Positions 25,692-33,655 of a DNA stretch of 64,000 nucleotides are shown here, piece after piece. Each line of letters begins with the position of its first letter. Position 1 is the first letter of the stretch. A program made the translations under genes and the position numbers. The stretch is from an uncultured Parabacteroides sp. (GTDB taxonomy: Bacteria; Bacteroidota; Bacteroidia; Bacteroidales; Tannerellaceae), in assembly GCA_944325355.1 (NCBI GenBank), contig CALUZS010000011.1, forward strand, positions 37,593-101,592, given 5' to 3'. The notes under the pieces are model-generated. The model was given only the letters and a program-made list of their open reading frames with translations. It was not told the DNA's origin and did no database searches.

Positions 25692-27071
25692 ATGTCGGCA
25701 CAAGATTTAAGCAGATTGTTCAAAAAAATTGGAGAGAAAGAAGTTGACCGCCGTAAATTCGTCAAGTTATTGGCATCCGCGGGATTCTTCACCTACCTGG
25801 GAACACAAAAGGCAAACGCTTTCTCCAGCAAAGCGAAAGGTAAAATCGTCATTATCGGAGGAGGAGCTGCCGGCATCAGTATGGCTGCACGCCTGTTGCA
25901 CTGGTTAGATAATCCGGACATCACCATCATCGACCCGAGCGACAAACATTTCTACCAACCCGGGTTCACACTTATTTCAGCCGGAGTGTACAAACCGGAA
26001 GATGTTTGGAAGACACAGGAAAGCTGCATGCCGAAAGGGGTAAAATGGATAAAAGACACCGTTGCGGAGGTCGACCCGATTTGGAATCAGGTAACGACCG
26101 TTTCCGGTAAAGAAAAGATAACATACGACTTTCTCGTATTGGCACCCGGATTACAAATCAACTGGGAAGGAGTGGAAGGTATCACCCAACAGACATTGGG
26201 ACAAGGGAACGCGCACTGCATCTACGACTTCGAAGGTGCACAAAAGACATGGAAAGCCATCCAGGAATTTGCCAAGACGGGAGGGAAAGGCGTCTACGCC
26301 GACACCTACACCAAACACAAATGCGGCGGCGCACCAAAGAAAGTCTGTTTACTGAGCGAACACTACATGCGTAAACAGAACGTCCGCGACAAAGTAGATT
26401 TGCACTACTTTACTGCTGAACATCAGCTGTACGATGTTCCCTATTTTACGCCGCGTCTGGAAGAGATCTATAAGGAACGGAATATCCCCATCAATTTGAA
26501 TGTCCGGGTGAAAGGGGTAGACTTAGAGAAAAAGCAGGTTCACATGGAACGCATCGAGACGGTAGGCGACCAGAAAATTACCACCCCATTCGTAGAAGAT
26601 TACGACTTTCTTCACTTCACACCCCCTATGTCGGCGCCCGACTTTGTCCGTGACGCCGGGCTGGGATGGACGGAAGGCAAACTTGCCGCCGAAGCATGGG
26701 CGATGGTCGACAAAGAGACGTTGGTACACAAGAAATATCCCAACATCATCGCATTGGGAGATGTAGCAGGTATCCCGACCAGCAAGACATCGGCTGCCGT
26801 ACGTGTACAAGCACCCATTGCGGCAAAAAACCTGATTTCGCTGATGGAGGGGAAAGAACCTGTGGAAAAATACAACGGTTATGCCGCATGCCCGATTGTA
26901 ACGGATTACGGCCATGTGTTGCTCTGCGAGTTTGATTATGACAAGAATGCGCAGGTTTCGTTCCCGTTCACTTTAATTGACACATCGCGTGAACAATGGT
27001 TGGCATGGTTATTGAAAGTATATATCTTGAAGCCGCTCTACTTCTACGGAATGTTGAACGGATATGCATAA
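25692..27071 (+). CDS. FAD-dependent oxidoreductase, sulfide:quinone oxidoreductase-like
   Basis: Predicted 459-residue flavoprotein. The N-terminus has a Tat-like signal (DRRKFVKLLASAGFF with twin Arg, ending KANA). Next comes the FAD-binding motif KIVIIGGGAAGISMAARLL, then segments typical of sulfide:quinone oxidoreductase relatives: PSDKHFYQPGFTLISAGVY, VLAPGLQINWEGVEG, KHKCGGAPKKVCLL with a conserved Cys, and the second FAD contact NIIALGDVAGIPTSKTSAAVRVQAP. It ends in a hydrophobic segment ending YFYGMLNGYA, like the membrane-associating end of these enzymes. A role in sulfide or persulfide oxidation to quinone is likely but the substrate is not proven; a related quinone reductase is possible. 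Confidence 0.8.
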   Translation: MSAQDLSRLFKKIGEKEVDRRKFVKLLASAGFFTYLGTQKANAFSSKAKGKIVIIGGGAAGISMAARLLHWLDNPDITIIDPSDKHFYQPGFTLISAGVYKPEDVWKTQESCMPKGVKWIKDTVAEVDPIWNQVTTVSGKEKITYDFLVLAPGLQINWEGVEGITQQTLGQGNAHCIYDFEGAQKTWKAIQEFAKTGGKGVYADTYTKHKCGGAPKKVCLLSEHYMRKQNVRDKVDLHYFTAEHQLYDVPYFTPRLEEIYKERNIPINLNVRVKGVDLEKKQVHMERIETVGDQKITTPFVEDYDFLHFTPPMSAPDFVRDAGLGWTEGKLAAEAWAMVDKETLVHKKYPNIIALGDVAGIPTSKTSAAVRVQAPIAAKNLISLMEGKEPVEKYNGYAACPIVTDYGHVLLCEFDYDKNAQVSFPFTLIDTSREQWLAWLLKVYILKPLYFYGMLNGYA

Positions 27072-27166
27072 AGAGACAAACAATATAATTAAACAAAAAG
27101 AAAAGGAAAATCTAAACAAAGACTATATCAATATCAACTCCCTATAATAAAAAAATGCCAAAAACA

Positions 27167-27203
27167 AATCCTCTCACTATGTGAATAGTGAGAGGATTTT
27201 CTT
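27167..27203. terminator. Bidirectional terminator between convergent genes
   Basis: AATCCTCTCACTAT (27167-27180) and ATAGTGAGAGGATT pair as a long stem with a tiny loop, with a T run to the right and an A-rich left flank. It serves the oxidoreductase gene on the plus strand and the B12 locus on the minus strand. Confidence 0.85.
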
Positions 27204-27244
27204 TTAGGCATCACAGTTTTTCCAAACCCTCCCGGAATAATCCG

Positions 27245-28372
27245 TTACTCCTTCATCTTACGATAATAACGCGGTCGATAGCCATCGGGAAGCAACTCCG
27301 GATGGAAAATCCACACCAAGTCTTTCAACAGGTAATCGGGACGCATAGGAAACTCCTCATAATAATTGTTCCGTCCGGTATTGCAAGTATAAATATTACG
27401 CCGCTTGAAGGCATCAAATGCCGAGTAAGGCGTATATTCCGTTTGCAAATCGGAGTAAGACATCTCCCCTTCCATATTGTATTTTATCAGCCAGAAGTCG
27501 GCATGAATCCCTTTATCCAATACTGTCTCAAACGAAAGCGGCACAGTCCCTGCCCCTTCCAAGTAACTGAAAAGGTAATCGGCACCGGCATCTTCATAGA
27601 AACGTGCCATATAACTGTTGCCGGCAGGAACATACCAAGAAGAGCCGAACCGTTTTTCCGGAATCACCGCAGGACGGTGTGAAACCCCGGCAGTAAGTGA
27701 TTTCAGCGAAAGGTAGTTGCGCTCCGCTTCCGCAAAGATGGAATCTGCCAAGGCTTCTTTCCCTAACAACAGTCCGTAAATACGAATCCATTCAGCGCGT
27801 CCCAAAGGGGTAGATTCCATATAATCGGCGCACTCCAATACCGGAATCCCCAGTTTTTCCACCGGACCGTACCCAGCATTCTTGAACGGCGAAGCCAACA
27901 CCACTTCCGTGCCTAACTCCACCATGCGCTCTACATTCGGGGCGGTTGCCTGTCCAAGATCGGCAATTTCACCCGATTCGAGCCTACGCTTCATCTCCGG
28001 CGTATCCATGTATTTCACTTCGCAGGCGCCCACTACCCGATCAGTCGCACCAAGCAGTTCGATAATGGCAGAATGAACTGAGTTATAGACCACAATATGA
28101 TCCATCGGCACCCTGACCAAAGTCCCTTGCGGGAGATTGGCTGCCACCGTTTTACCACGTTCAACCAAAAGATAACGTTGTAAAAGCCGTCCTTTATTCC
28201 ATGGGTCAACTATATCCACCTCGATATAGCCATCGTGCCGATAAATCTTGAAACCTTCGGCATAACGGGCGGTATCCGAAGCAAGGACTGTCCCGGACGT
28301 CCGATGGTTGCCAGATGACGAACAGCCGGCAAACAGGCAGCAAATTACCAACAAAGCAATGACACGGCTCAT
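27245..28372 (-). CDS. btuF: Cobalamin-type ABC transporter substrate-binding lipoprotein (BtuF-like)
   Basis: Predicted 375-residue lipoprotein (MSRVIALLVICCLFAGCSSS, lipobox FAGC, Cys16). It has the layout of periplasmic binding proteins for cobalamin, haem and siderophores: VVYNSVHSAIIELLGATDRVVGAC near the N-terminus, EIADLGQATAPNVERMVELGTEVVLAS, a long linker helix, and the C-terminal lobe with FPMRPDYLLKDLVWIFHPEL. It is the last gene of a riboswitch-controlled set with BtuB- and BtuG-like genes, which points to vitamin B12. The start overlaps the upstream gene's stop by 4 bases. The inner-membrane parts (btuC, btuD) are not in the window. Confidence 0.82.
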   Translation of the reverse strand: MSRVIALLVICCLFAGCSSSGNHRTSGTVLASDTARYAEGFKIYRHDGYIEVDIVDPWNKGRLLQRYLLVERGKTVAANLPQGTLVRVPMDHIVVYNSVHSAIIELLGATDRVVGACEVKYMDTPEMKRRLESGEIADLGQATAPNVERMVELGTEVVLASPFKNAGYGPVEKLGIPVLECADYMESTPLGRAEWIRIYGLLLGKEALADSIFAEAERNYLSLKSLTAGVSHRPAVIPEKRFGSSWYVPAGNSYMARFYEDAGADYLFSYLEGAGTVPLSFETVLDKGIHADFWLIKYNMEGEMSYSDLQTEYTPYSAFDAFKRRNIYTCNTGRNNYYEEFPMRPDYLLKDLVWIFHPELLPDGYRPRYYRKMKE

Positions 28373-29442
28373 TCCTCAGGCAATTTATAACCGGTTGCAA
28401 AAGCGATATCCGCTGGATAGACTTCAACTTCCAACTTGCTTTTCAACTTCCCGTCGGAAGAGAAGATGCTCACATCGCCGTTGTTGTTGGAATCCGACTG
28501 CGAAACATAAACATCCCCAGAAACCGGGTCTACGCCGATACCGTTCAACGTGCCGAGTTCCGTGCCGTCGGTAACAAAGTTTGCCGACAATATTACTTCA
28601 TTTTTCAAGTCGTAAACAACAATGCTGTTCTTATCGCCTTCCGCATAATAATCGTTACACATGATATAGGCGACATCGCCTTTTACAGCCATCTTGCCGG
28701 CTTTCAGCCCTTCGATTTCGGTCTGCTCCCCGGTCTCCCCATCGATACGTGTCATCACATATTTAATATTTTTGTAATCGCCGTAAGAAAACACATAGAG
28801 GTCACCTTCAGAGTCGGCATACACATATTGCGGATTCAGCACTACCGGAATCTCCCTTGTCTTTGTAAAGGAAGTAATGTCGACCACGTCGAGCGTCTCA
28901 CCACGTTCGCCGCCGATACCTTTCGTAATGGCAACAAACAGTTCATTCCCTTTCACGCAGATGCCCTGCGGATTCAGACCGACATCAGCCGTCTTCTCCA
29001 GTTCCATTGATACGGTATCCACTTGGCAAACATGCCCGCCGTAAAGCGTGACGAACACTTTTCCGCCGGCAGCCGCCAGACAACGGGGCGATTCCATCTC
29101 CAGCTGTTTCAGCGACACCCCGGAACGGGCATCGATAATATCAAGCCGATTGGAGGCATAGACCGTTACATAGAGCTTCGAGCCGTACATAATCATCGAC
29201 TCCGCCTTATCTCCCAGACCACGGTTATTCTGTTCCATATAAATATCTGCCGTCAGATTTCCCGTCTCCGTATTATAATAAGAGATACTTGCATTGTTCT
29301 GATCCTTTTTCCCTGCATTCATGATAAAGACTCCGGAAGTAAATTCCGTAGGTTCCGGTTCAGGAAGCGGGTTATCTTCATTACAAGAAGAGCAGAATGC
29401 CAATCCTGTAAACACAATGATACACAATTTCAAAAATTTCAT
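28369..29442 (-). CDS. btuG: Surface beta-propeller lipoprotein, BtuG-like cobalamin-binding protein
   Basis: Predicted 357-residue lipoprotein (signal MKFLKLCIIVFTGLAFCSSC; anchoring at Cys17 or Cys20). The mature part is a YncE/DUF5074-type beta-propeller, with repeats such as GVFIMNAGKKDQNNASISYY, GSKLYVTVYASNRLDIIDA and GIGVDPVSGDVYVSQSDSN. In gut Bacteroides, propellers of this type encoded between btuB and btuF are BtuG, a surface protein that binds cobalamin very tightly and hands it to BtuB. The position here (btuB upstream by 19 bases, btuF overlapping downstream, cobalamin riboswitches in front) matches that arrangement, so the call rests on both fold and context. Confidence 0.8.
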   Translation of the reverse strand: MKFLKLCIIVFTGLAFCSSCNEDNPLPEPEPTEFTSGVFIMNAGKKDQNNASISYYNTETGNLTADIYMEQNNRGLGDKAESMIMYGSKLYVTVYASNRLDIIDARSGVSLKQLEMESPRCLAAAGGKVFVTLYGGHVCQVDTVSMELEKTADVGLNPQGICVKGNELFVAITKGIGGERGETLDVVDITSFTKTREIPVVLNPQYVYADSEGDLYVFSYGDYKNIKYVMTRIDGETGEQTEIEGLKAGKMAVKGDVAYIMCNDYYAEGDKNSIVVYDLKNEVILSANFVTDGTELGTLNGIGVDPVSGDVYVSQSDSNNNGDVSIFSSDGKLKSKLEVEVYPADIAFATGYKLPEE

Positions 29443-29461
29443 ACGCTATTTCATTTTAGGA

Positions 29462-31453
29462 TTAATAATCAAAAACCAATGATACCCGGTAAGACCTGCC
29501 CGGCATGGGATAATATTTGATGATATCGTACTGTTTGTCGGCAAGGTTGATTACCTCTACTTGCAGCCGGAACGAAGTATTCCCGAAACGGAATGTGCGG
29601 TTTGCCGAGAGTGACTGCTCCACGTATGGCTCAATGCGGTTCTTCTCCGTATTCTGCGGATTAATATAACGCTCTCCAGCACCAACCAGACTATACGTGA
29701 TATTCACCCAAGGATTCTCGAAACTTACCGAGCCCGAGCCCGAATGCCGGGGTGTATAGGGAATTTGGTCCTTATAGTTTTTGTCCGACTCATCGGTTAC
29801 GTCAACCGCTTTCTGGAAAGTGTACGACCCGGAGACGAGCAACGATAACTTATCCGTCAGCCGCAGGTCGGCAAACAGGTTGATATCCGTCCCTTTAATA
29901 TCCACTGTCCCCATGTTTTCCATTTTCCAGATGAACATCGTAGGATAGGCAACGATTTTGTCTTTTACCTTATTATAATAGGCATCGGCAGTAAGGCTCA
30001 TGTAACGGACTACCGAACCGAACCGTCCACTCCAAGTCAATCCAAGATTGAACTGTTGCGCCTTCTCCGGACGTAGCGACGGTGTACCATGCCAATCGTA
30101 ATAGAGATCATTGAAAGTAGGCAGCCGGAACGCGTCCTTATAGGAAAAACGGAGACGCAGGTTCTCATTCTTCAACAAACGGTAGGAAAGACTTACCGAA
30201 GGGGAGAGCCGCTGTTTGTCTGGAGCCTTTTCGCCCACTTCCACTTTTTCTTTGACAACCGTCCCCAACAGGGTGGCAACCGCCGTGAAGCGGTCTGTTT
30301 TATATTTTGCCGACAGCGCCGTCAGTGAAGTCAGGCGCGACGGAAACTGCGCATCTTCAAAATTATTATCCAAATCACCCCAAGAGATATCTTGTGCCAA
30401 CGAAAGGGAAAACGATTCAAACGGCTGGTAAAGTGCCGCCCCCGAGAAGTAGTATTCCCGCTGGTAATAAATGTTCTCCATCATGCCATTCTCATACTTC
30501 TCGCCAATATCAGTGTAGCGCGTATGCAACCAGTTAAACCGTCCGTTTGCCTGGACCGACCATTTCTCATTGATTTTGTTCAGGTAATGCACCTGCCCGA
30601 AGAAGTTCTGGTTCCACAGCCTCTCAGCAGCATGGTCGTTATAAAGCACTACCGAGCCTGGCAATCCCCGTTCGGAATCGTAATAATAGGCTTTCATACG
30701 CAACGAGCCACCTTTTCCCAAATCACCGTACAGGTTCAGCTCCGTCTGGTAAATATCGACATCGGAATTATTCCGCCGCTTCTCCTCCACAATATCGCCA
30801 TTGACCAGCGTAAACGGGTAATCACCGTCGGCACGTTGCCAAGAGCCTGAAAGTGATGCGCTCCACTTCTCGCCTAATTGCTGCTCATAGCGCAATGCCG
30901 GATTAAAAAGACCGAAAGATCCCCCTTTCAGTTGAGCACGAAGGTTGAACGGTTTCCCCTCAAACTGAGGCGTAACAGTCCTCATCTTCAACGTGCCGGA
31001 AGAGGAGAACATACGGGCAGCCTGAAAAATGTCATCGTCCTGCCCTACGGCAAGCGACACCGACTCGATATTATCCAGCGAAAATTTTCCGATGTCAATC
31101 TGTCCACTCTGCAAATCGGAAAGCGGCAATCCATCGTAACTGACACCGGTATGCTTCGCTCCCATCCCTCGAACGGAGACGGTCTTTAATCCGCCTATCC
31201 CACCATAATCCTGTACAGTCACGCCGGAAAAACGTTTAACCGCTTCCGATAAATCCTGAATACCCAACTTCTCGAAGAAGTCCCTTTCCAATACCTGCAA
31301 TGGAGCAGCCGACTGGGTGACACGCGGCCGGTTTTTACCTACCACTTCCACTTCAGAAAGAGTCCACACATCGGTTGTATCCTGTGCAGCGAGCTTGCAA
31401 GCAAAGGAAACCCCAGCAATACATACAAAACACTTCAAAAAAGAATATCGCAT
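29462..31453 (-). CDS. btuB: TonB-dependent vitamin B12 receptor (BtuB-like)
   Basis: Predicted 663-residue outer-membrane receptor. Signal peptide MRYSFLKCFVCIAGVSFACKLAAQ, a TonB box-like LSEVEVVGK, plug domain with AVKRFSGVTVQDYGGIGGLKTVSVRGMG, then a 22-strand barrel ending in an aromatic residue (RVSLVFDY). Length and the missing carboxypeptidase-like N-terminal domain fit classical vitamin B12 and siderophore receptors rather than SusC. A cobalamin riboswitch directly upstream identifies the likely substrate. It heads the btuB-btuG-btuF transcript. A small dyad (GAACCT/AGGTTC, 31470-31488) between riboswitch and start codon could be the part that hides the ribosome site. Confidence 0.88.
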   Translation of the reverse strand: MRYSFLKCFVCIAGVSFACKLAAQDTTDVWTLSEVEVVGKNRPRVTQSAAPLQVLERDFFEKLGIQDLSEAVKRFSGVTVQDYGGIGGLKTVSVRGMGAKHTGVSYDGLPLSDLQSGQIDIGKFSLDNIESVSLAVGQDDDIFQAARMFSSSGTLKMRTVTPQFEGKPFNLRAQLKGGSFGLFNPALRYEQQLGEKWSASLSGSWQRADGDYPFTLVNGDIVEEKRRNNSDVDIYQTELNLYGDLGKGGSLRMKAYYYDSERGLPGSVVLYNDHAAERLWNQNFFGQVHYLNKINEKWSVQANGRFNWLHTRYTDIGEKYENGMMENIYYQREYYFSGAALYQPFESFSLSLAQDISWGDLDNNFEDAQFPSRLTSLTALSAKYKTDRFTAVATLLGTVVKEKVEVGEKAPDKQRLSPSVSLSYRLLKNENLRLRFSYKDAFRLPTFNDLYYDWHGTPSLRPEKAQQFNLGLTWSGRFGSVVRYMSLTADAYYNKVKDKIVAYPTMFIWKMENMGTVDIKGTDINLFADLRLTDKLSLLVSGSYTFQKAVDVTDESDKNYKDQIPYTPRHSGSGSVSFENPWVNITYSLVGAGERYINPQNTEKNRIEPYVEQSLSANRTFRFGNTSFRLQVEVINLADKQYDIIKYYPMPGRSYRVSLVFDY

Positions 31454-31508
31454 AACACGTTCGATTACTGAACCTTTACCCGAGGTTCATGTATGAAACA
31501 TTTTTGAA

Positions 31509-31697
31509 TTGGCAGGTTTTCTGGCTCGTCATCCTTTTCCCGGCAACCTTCCCAACCGGAGGAACAGCAACGCGTCCCTCAGCGGTCAGTGGTTCTATGC
31601 AGTCATGCCGAAGGTAATAGACTTACAGCTACGGGTATAGCTCCGGTTTCTAACCGGATTCCCTTTTACTAAACGGCTTGCGGATCAAACCGTTTAC
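31509..31697 (-). ncRNA. Cobalamin riboswitch directly upstream of btuB
   Basis: Read on the minus strand the region has the cobalamin riboswitch landmarks in order: GGGAATCCGGT, GGAGCTATACCCGTAGCTGTAAG, CCACTG, GGGAAGG, and the terminal GAGCCAGAAAACCTGCC. Its own promoter lies just upstream (31713-31741). Cobalamin binding is expected to reduce expression of btuB-btuG-btuF; the mechanism is probably control of translation because no terminator lies between it and the btuB start. Confidence 0.9.
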
Positions 31698-31712
31698 ACC
31701 ACTTCAACACTG

Positions 31713-31741
31713 CAAAGATACAAAAATTTCCAAAGAAACAA
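31713..31741 (-). promoter_or_regulatory. Promoter of the btuB riboswitch transcript
   Basis: On the minus strand TTG (31739-31741), an 18-base spacer and TATCTTTG (31713-31720). It lies after the terminator of the distal unit, so btuB is transcribed independently of that unit. Confidence 0.6.
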
Positions 31742-31751
31742 CTCCTTCCCT

Positions 31752-31789
31752 ATAAAAAACATCTCCGTCGAATCAATTCGACGGAGATG
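31752..31789 (-). terminator. Strong terminator of the distal riboswitch unit
   Basis: CATCTCCGTCGAAT and ATTCGACGGAGATG (31760-31789) pair perfectly around a minimal loop and are followed on the minus strand by TTTTTTAT. It closes the transcript from the distal cobalamin riboswitch before the btuB promoter. Confidence 0.9.
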
Positions 31790-32033
31790 CCTGTCCGGCT
31801 TTTCCTTCGCAGGTTTGCCCGAACAATCTTGTACAACTTACTATTACAACTTATATTAATAACAAAATTTCATACGCTATACGTCAGTAACCGGCGATAT
31901 GTCTCACCATGAAGATACCGACAGCGAGCAATTGCCCGTAAGCAAACGCTCCACCGTATCTCTTTTCTCTTATGTTGCTTATAAAATCACCTTGCCTGTA
32001 ACGCTAACCCCCGAGCAATTACAGTATTTCAAC
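31790..32033 (-). ncRNA. Candidate riboswitch-controlled small RNA (no credible ORF)
   Basis: This 244-base stretch lies between the distal cobalamin riboswitch and a strong terminator. On the minus strand the only ATG frames are 8 and 5 codons long, and the longest GTG frame I found has 16 codons, so a protein is unlikely. The sequence can fold: CTGTAA/TTACAG (31996-32001 with 32019-32024), and an imperfect 49-base hairpin at 31913-31961 with stems AGATAC/GTATCT, GAGC/GCTC and TTGC/GCAA. One frame without a start codon reads like a hydrophobic protein, so a decayed gene is the main alternative. I infer a structured RNA expressed under B12 control. Confidence 0.4.
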
Positions 32034-32200
32034 GAGCGGCAGGTCTTCTGACTGACTCCTCATCCCGACGCCTTCCCGGTTATAGCGCAACCAGTGGCTT
32101 TATGGAGAAATGACGGGACTTATGGAGTTTCACAGCAGCGGGACTGTCCGGGATTTGCACCCGATTCCCTTTTCATCCGCACGGACGAACATCCGTACGA
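32034..32200 (-). ncRNA. Distal cobalamin riboswitch
   Basis: A textbook cobalamin riboswitch on the minus strand: 5' hairpin CGTACGGATG...CATCCGC region, GGGAATCGGGTGCAAATCCC, GGACAGTCCCGCTGCTGTGA, GCCACTGG, GGGAAGG, GATGAGGAGTCAG and the terminal CAGAAGACCTGCC. It is a closer match to the consensus than the btuB-proximal copy. It does not lead directly into a gene; a 244-base stretch and a terminator follow. Confidence 0.93.
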
Positions 32201-32213
32201 AACCGTCTCGATG

Positions 32214-32241
32214 CAAATGTAAACATAATTTTCGTGAACAA
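32214..32241 (-). promoter_or_regulatory. Promoter of the distal riboswitch
   Basis: On the minus strand TACATTTG (32214-32221) matches the -7 box, with TTG at 32239-32241 (17-base spacer) or TTTG at 32245-32248 (23-base spacer). Transcription would start near 32207, right before the riboswitch. Confidence 0.6.
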
Positions 32242-32320
32242 CCACAAATTTCCTCGGTTTTTTCTGCCGCTTCCCCAAAAAGTATCGGGTAGACAGAGGA
32301 CGACGAAACGGAAAAATTAA

Positions 32321-32328
32321 TACCTTTG
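32321..32328 (+). promoter_or_regulatory. -7 box for the exporter genes
   Basis: TACCTTTG matches TAnnTTTG, 48 bases before the start of the ThrE-like gene; the -33 element is poor. It is divergent from the riboswitch promoter. Confidence 0.5.
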
Positions 32329-32376
32329 CAGCCCGTTCGGATTTTACATGCAAACTTCACAAATGCCCTATAAATT

Positions 32377-33150
32377 ATGAGGAGAGACGAATCCTTACAG
32401 AGTATCGCAAAATTCATCGCCGAATACGCCGCCCACATGATGGGCTGCGGAGTACACACGTCACGTGTCGTAAGAAGTGCGAAACGGATTGGCGATGCCT
32501 ACGAGACCGATGTCAACATCAGCGTTTTCCAACGTAACATCATCCTGACACTAAAAGAGAATAACTCGGACAAGATACACAGCGAAGTGGTGGACATCCC
32601 GGCGTTACCCATCAGCTTTGAACACAACGCCGAGCTGAGCGCATTAAGTTGGAACATTTACGATAATAACCTTTCGTTGGCAGATGCCTGGAAGTTATAC
32701 AACAAAATCGTCAATGCTCCCTCTATCGATTCCCTGTTCGTACTTATCCTGGTAGGATTCGCCAACGCATCTTTCTGTAAGCTGTTCGGCGGCGACTGGT
32801 TCTCAATGACGATTGTTTTCTCGGCGACCATAACCGGGATGTTCCTGAAGCAGCAGATGCAGCGAAAACATTTCAACCACTACATTATATTTATTGTATG
32901 TGCGTTCATCGCTTCCCTCTGCGCTTCGACCGCCTACCTTTTCGATACAACATCGGAGATTGCCTTGGCAACGAGCGTCCTCTACCTCGTACCCGGTGTA
33001 CCGTTGATTAACGGTGTCATCGACATCGTGGAAGGATACACACTGACCGGCTTCGCCCGCTTGGTCAATGCGTTGATGCTCGTCCTTTGCATCGCTATCG
33101 GACTTTCACTTACCCTTGTACTGGTTAAAGACAATTTGATAATCAATTAA
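32377..33150 (+). CDS. Threonine/serine exporter family, N-terminal half (ThrE/DUF1212)
   Basis: Predicted 257-residue membrane protein of the ThrE family. The soluble N-terminal part (about 1-115) begins RRDESLQSIAKFIAEYAAHMMGCGVHTSRVVRSAKRIGDAYE and contains the conserved small-residue helix; the C-terminal half holds about five hydrophobic segments, including LVPGVPLINGVIDIVEGYTLTGFARLVNA, a hallmark of the family. The other half of the transporter is encoded by the next gene, starting 2 bases later. Such two-gene exporters are thought to release threonine, serine or related small acids; the substrate here is not shown. Confidence 0.85.
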   Translation: MRRDESLQSIAKFIAEYAAHMMGCGVHTSRVVRSAKRIGDAYETDVNISVFQRNIILTLKENNSDKIHSEVVDIPALPISFEHNAELSALSWNIYDNNLSLADAWKLYNKIVNAPSIDSLFVLILVGFANASFCKLFGGDWFSMTIVFSATITGMFLKQQMQRKHFNHYIIFIVCAFIASLCASTAYLFDTTSEIALATSVLYLVPGVPLINGVIDIVEGYTLTGFARLVNALMLVLCIAIGLSLTLVLVKDNLIIN

Positions 33151-33151
33151 T

Positions 33152-33655
33152 ATGTTCATCACAGATATACTTATTGACGCATTTTTCGCTGCCGTTGCCG
33201 GCATCGGGTTCGGAGCAATTTCCGACCCTCCTTTAAAAGCATTTCCATACATAGCCCTACTTGCCGCCGCAGGACATGCCTGCCGTTTCTGCTTGATGAG
33301 TTACGGCATCGACATCGCAACAGCATCAATGTTCGGCGGACTGATTATCGGCTTCGGGAGCCTTTGGTTAGGGAAACGGGTACACTGCCCGATGACAGTA
33401 CTCTACATCCCTGCCTTGCTGCCAATGATTCCCGGGAAATTTGCGTACCGCATCGTTTTTTCCCTGATTATGTTTTTGCAGAACATGGATAATCCGACAG
33501 AGCGAACCCGCTATTTCGAGATGTTCTTCTCGAACAGCATCGTCACGCTCACTGTCATATTCCTCTTGGCAGCAAGCGCAACTTTACCTATTTTCATTTT
33601 TCAGAAAAGAGCTTTTTCATTAACACGACATAACAACAAGCAGCTATCAGCATGA
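33152..33655 (+). CDS. Threonine/serine exporter family, C-terminal half (ThrE_2)
   Basis: Predicted 167-residue protein with about five membrane helices. It matches the small ThrE_2 partner: FFAAVAGIGFGAISDPPLKAF at the N-terminus, ASMFGGLIIGFGSLWLG in the middle, and the motif TVLYIPALLPMIPGKFAYR. It starts 2 bases after the larger half and overlaps the next gene by 4 bases, so the three genes are translated as one unit. Confidence 0.85.
   Translation: MFITDILIDAFFAAVAGIGFGAISDPPLKAFPYIALLAAAGHACRFCLMSYGIDIATASMFGGLIIGFGSLWLGKRVHCPMTVLYIPALLPMIPGKFAYRIVFSLIMFLQNMDNPTERTRYFEMFFSNSIVTLTVIFLLAASATLPIFIFQKRAFSLTRHNNKQLSA

Noticed and set aside
31790..31960. Hydrophobic, protein-like frame without start in the region after the distal riboswitch
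   Set aside because: The frame has no start codon for most of its length and contains an early stop; at most a decayed gene. Kept only as the rival to the small-RNA reading.
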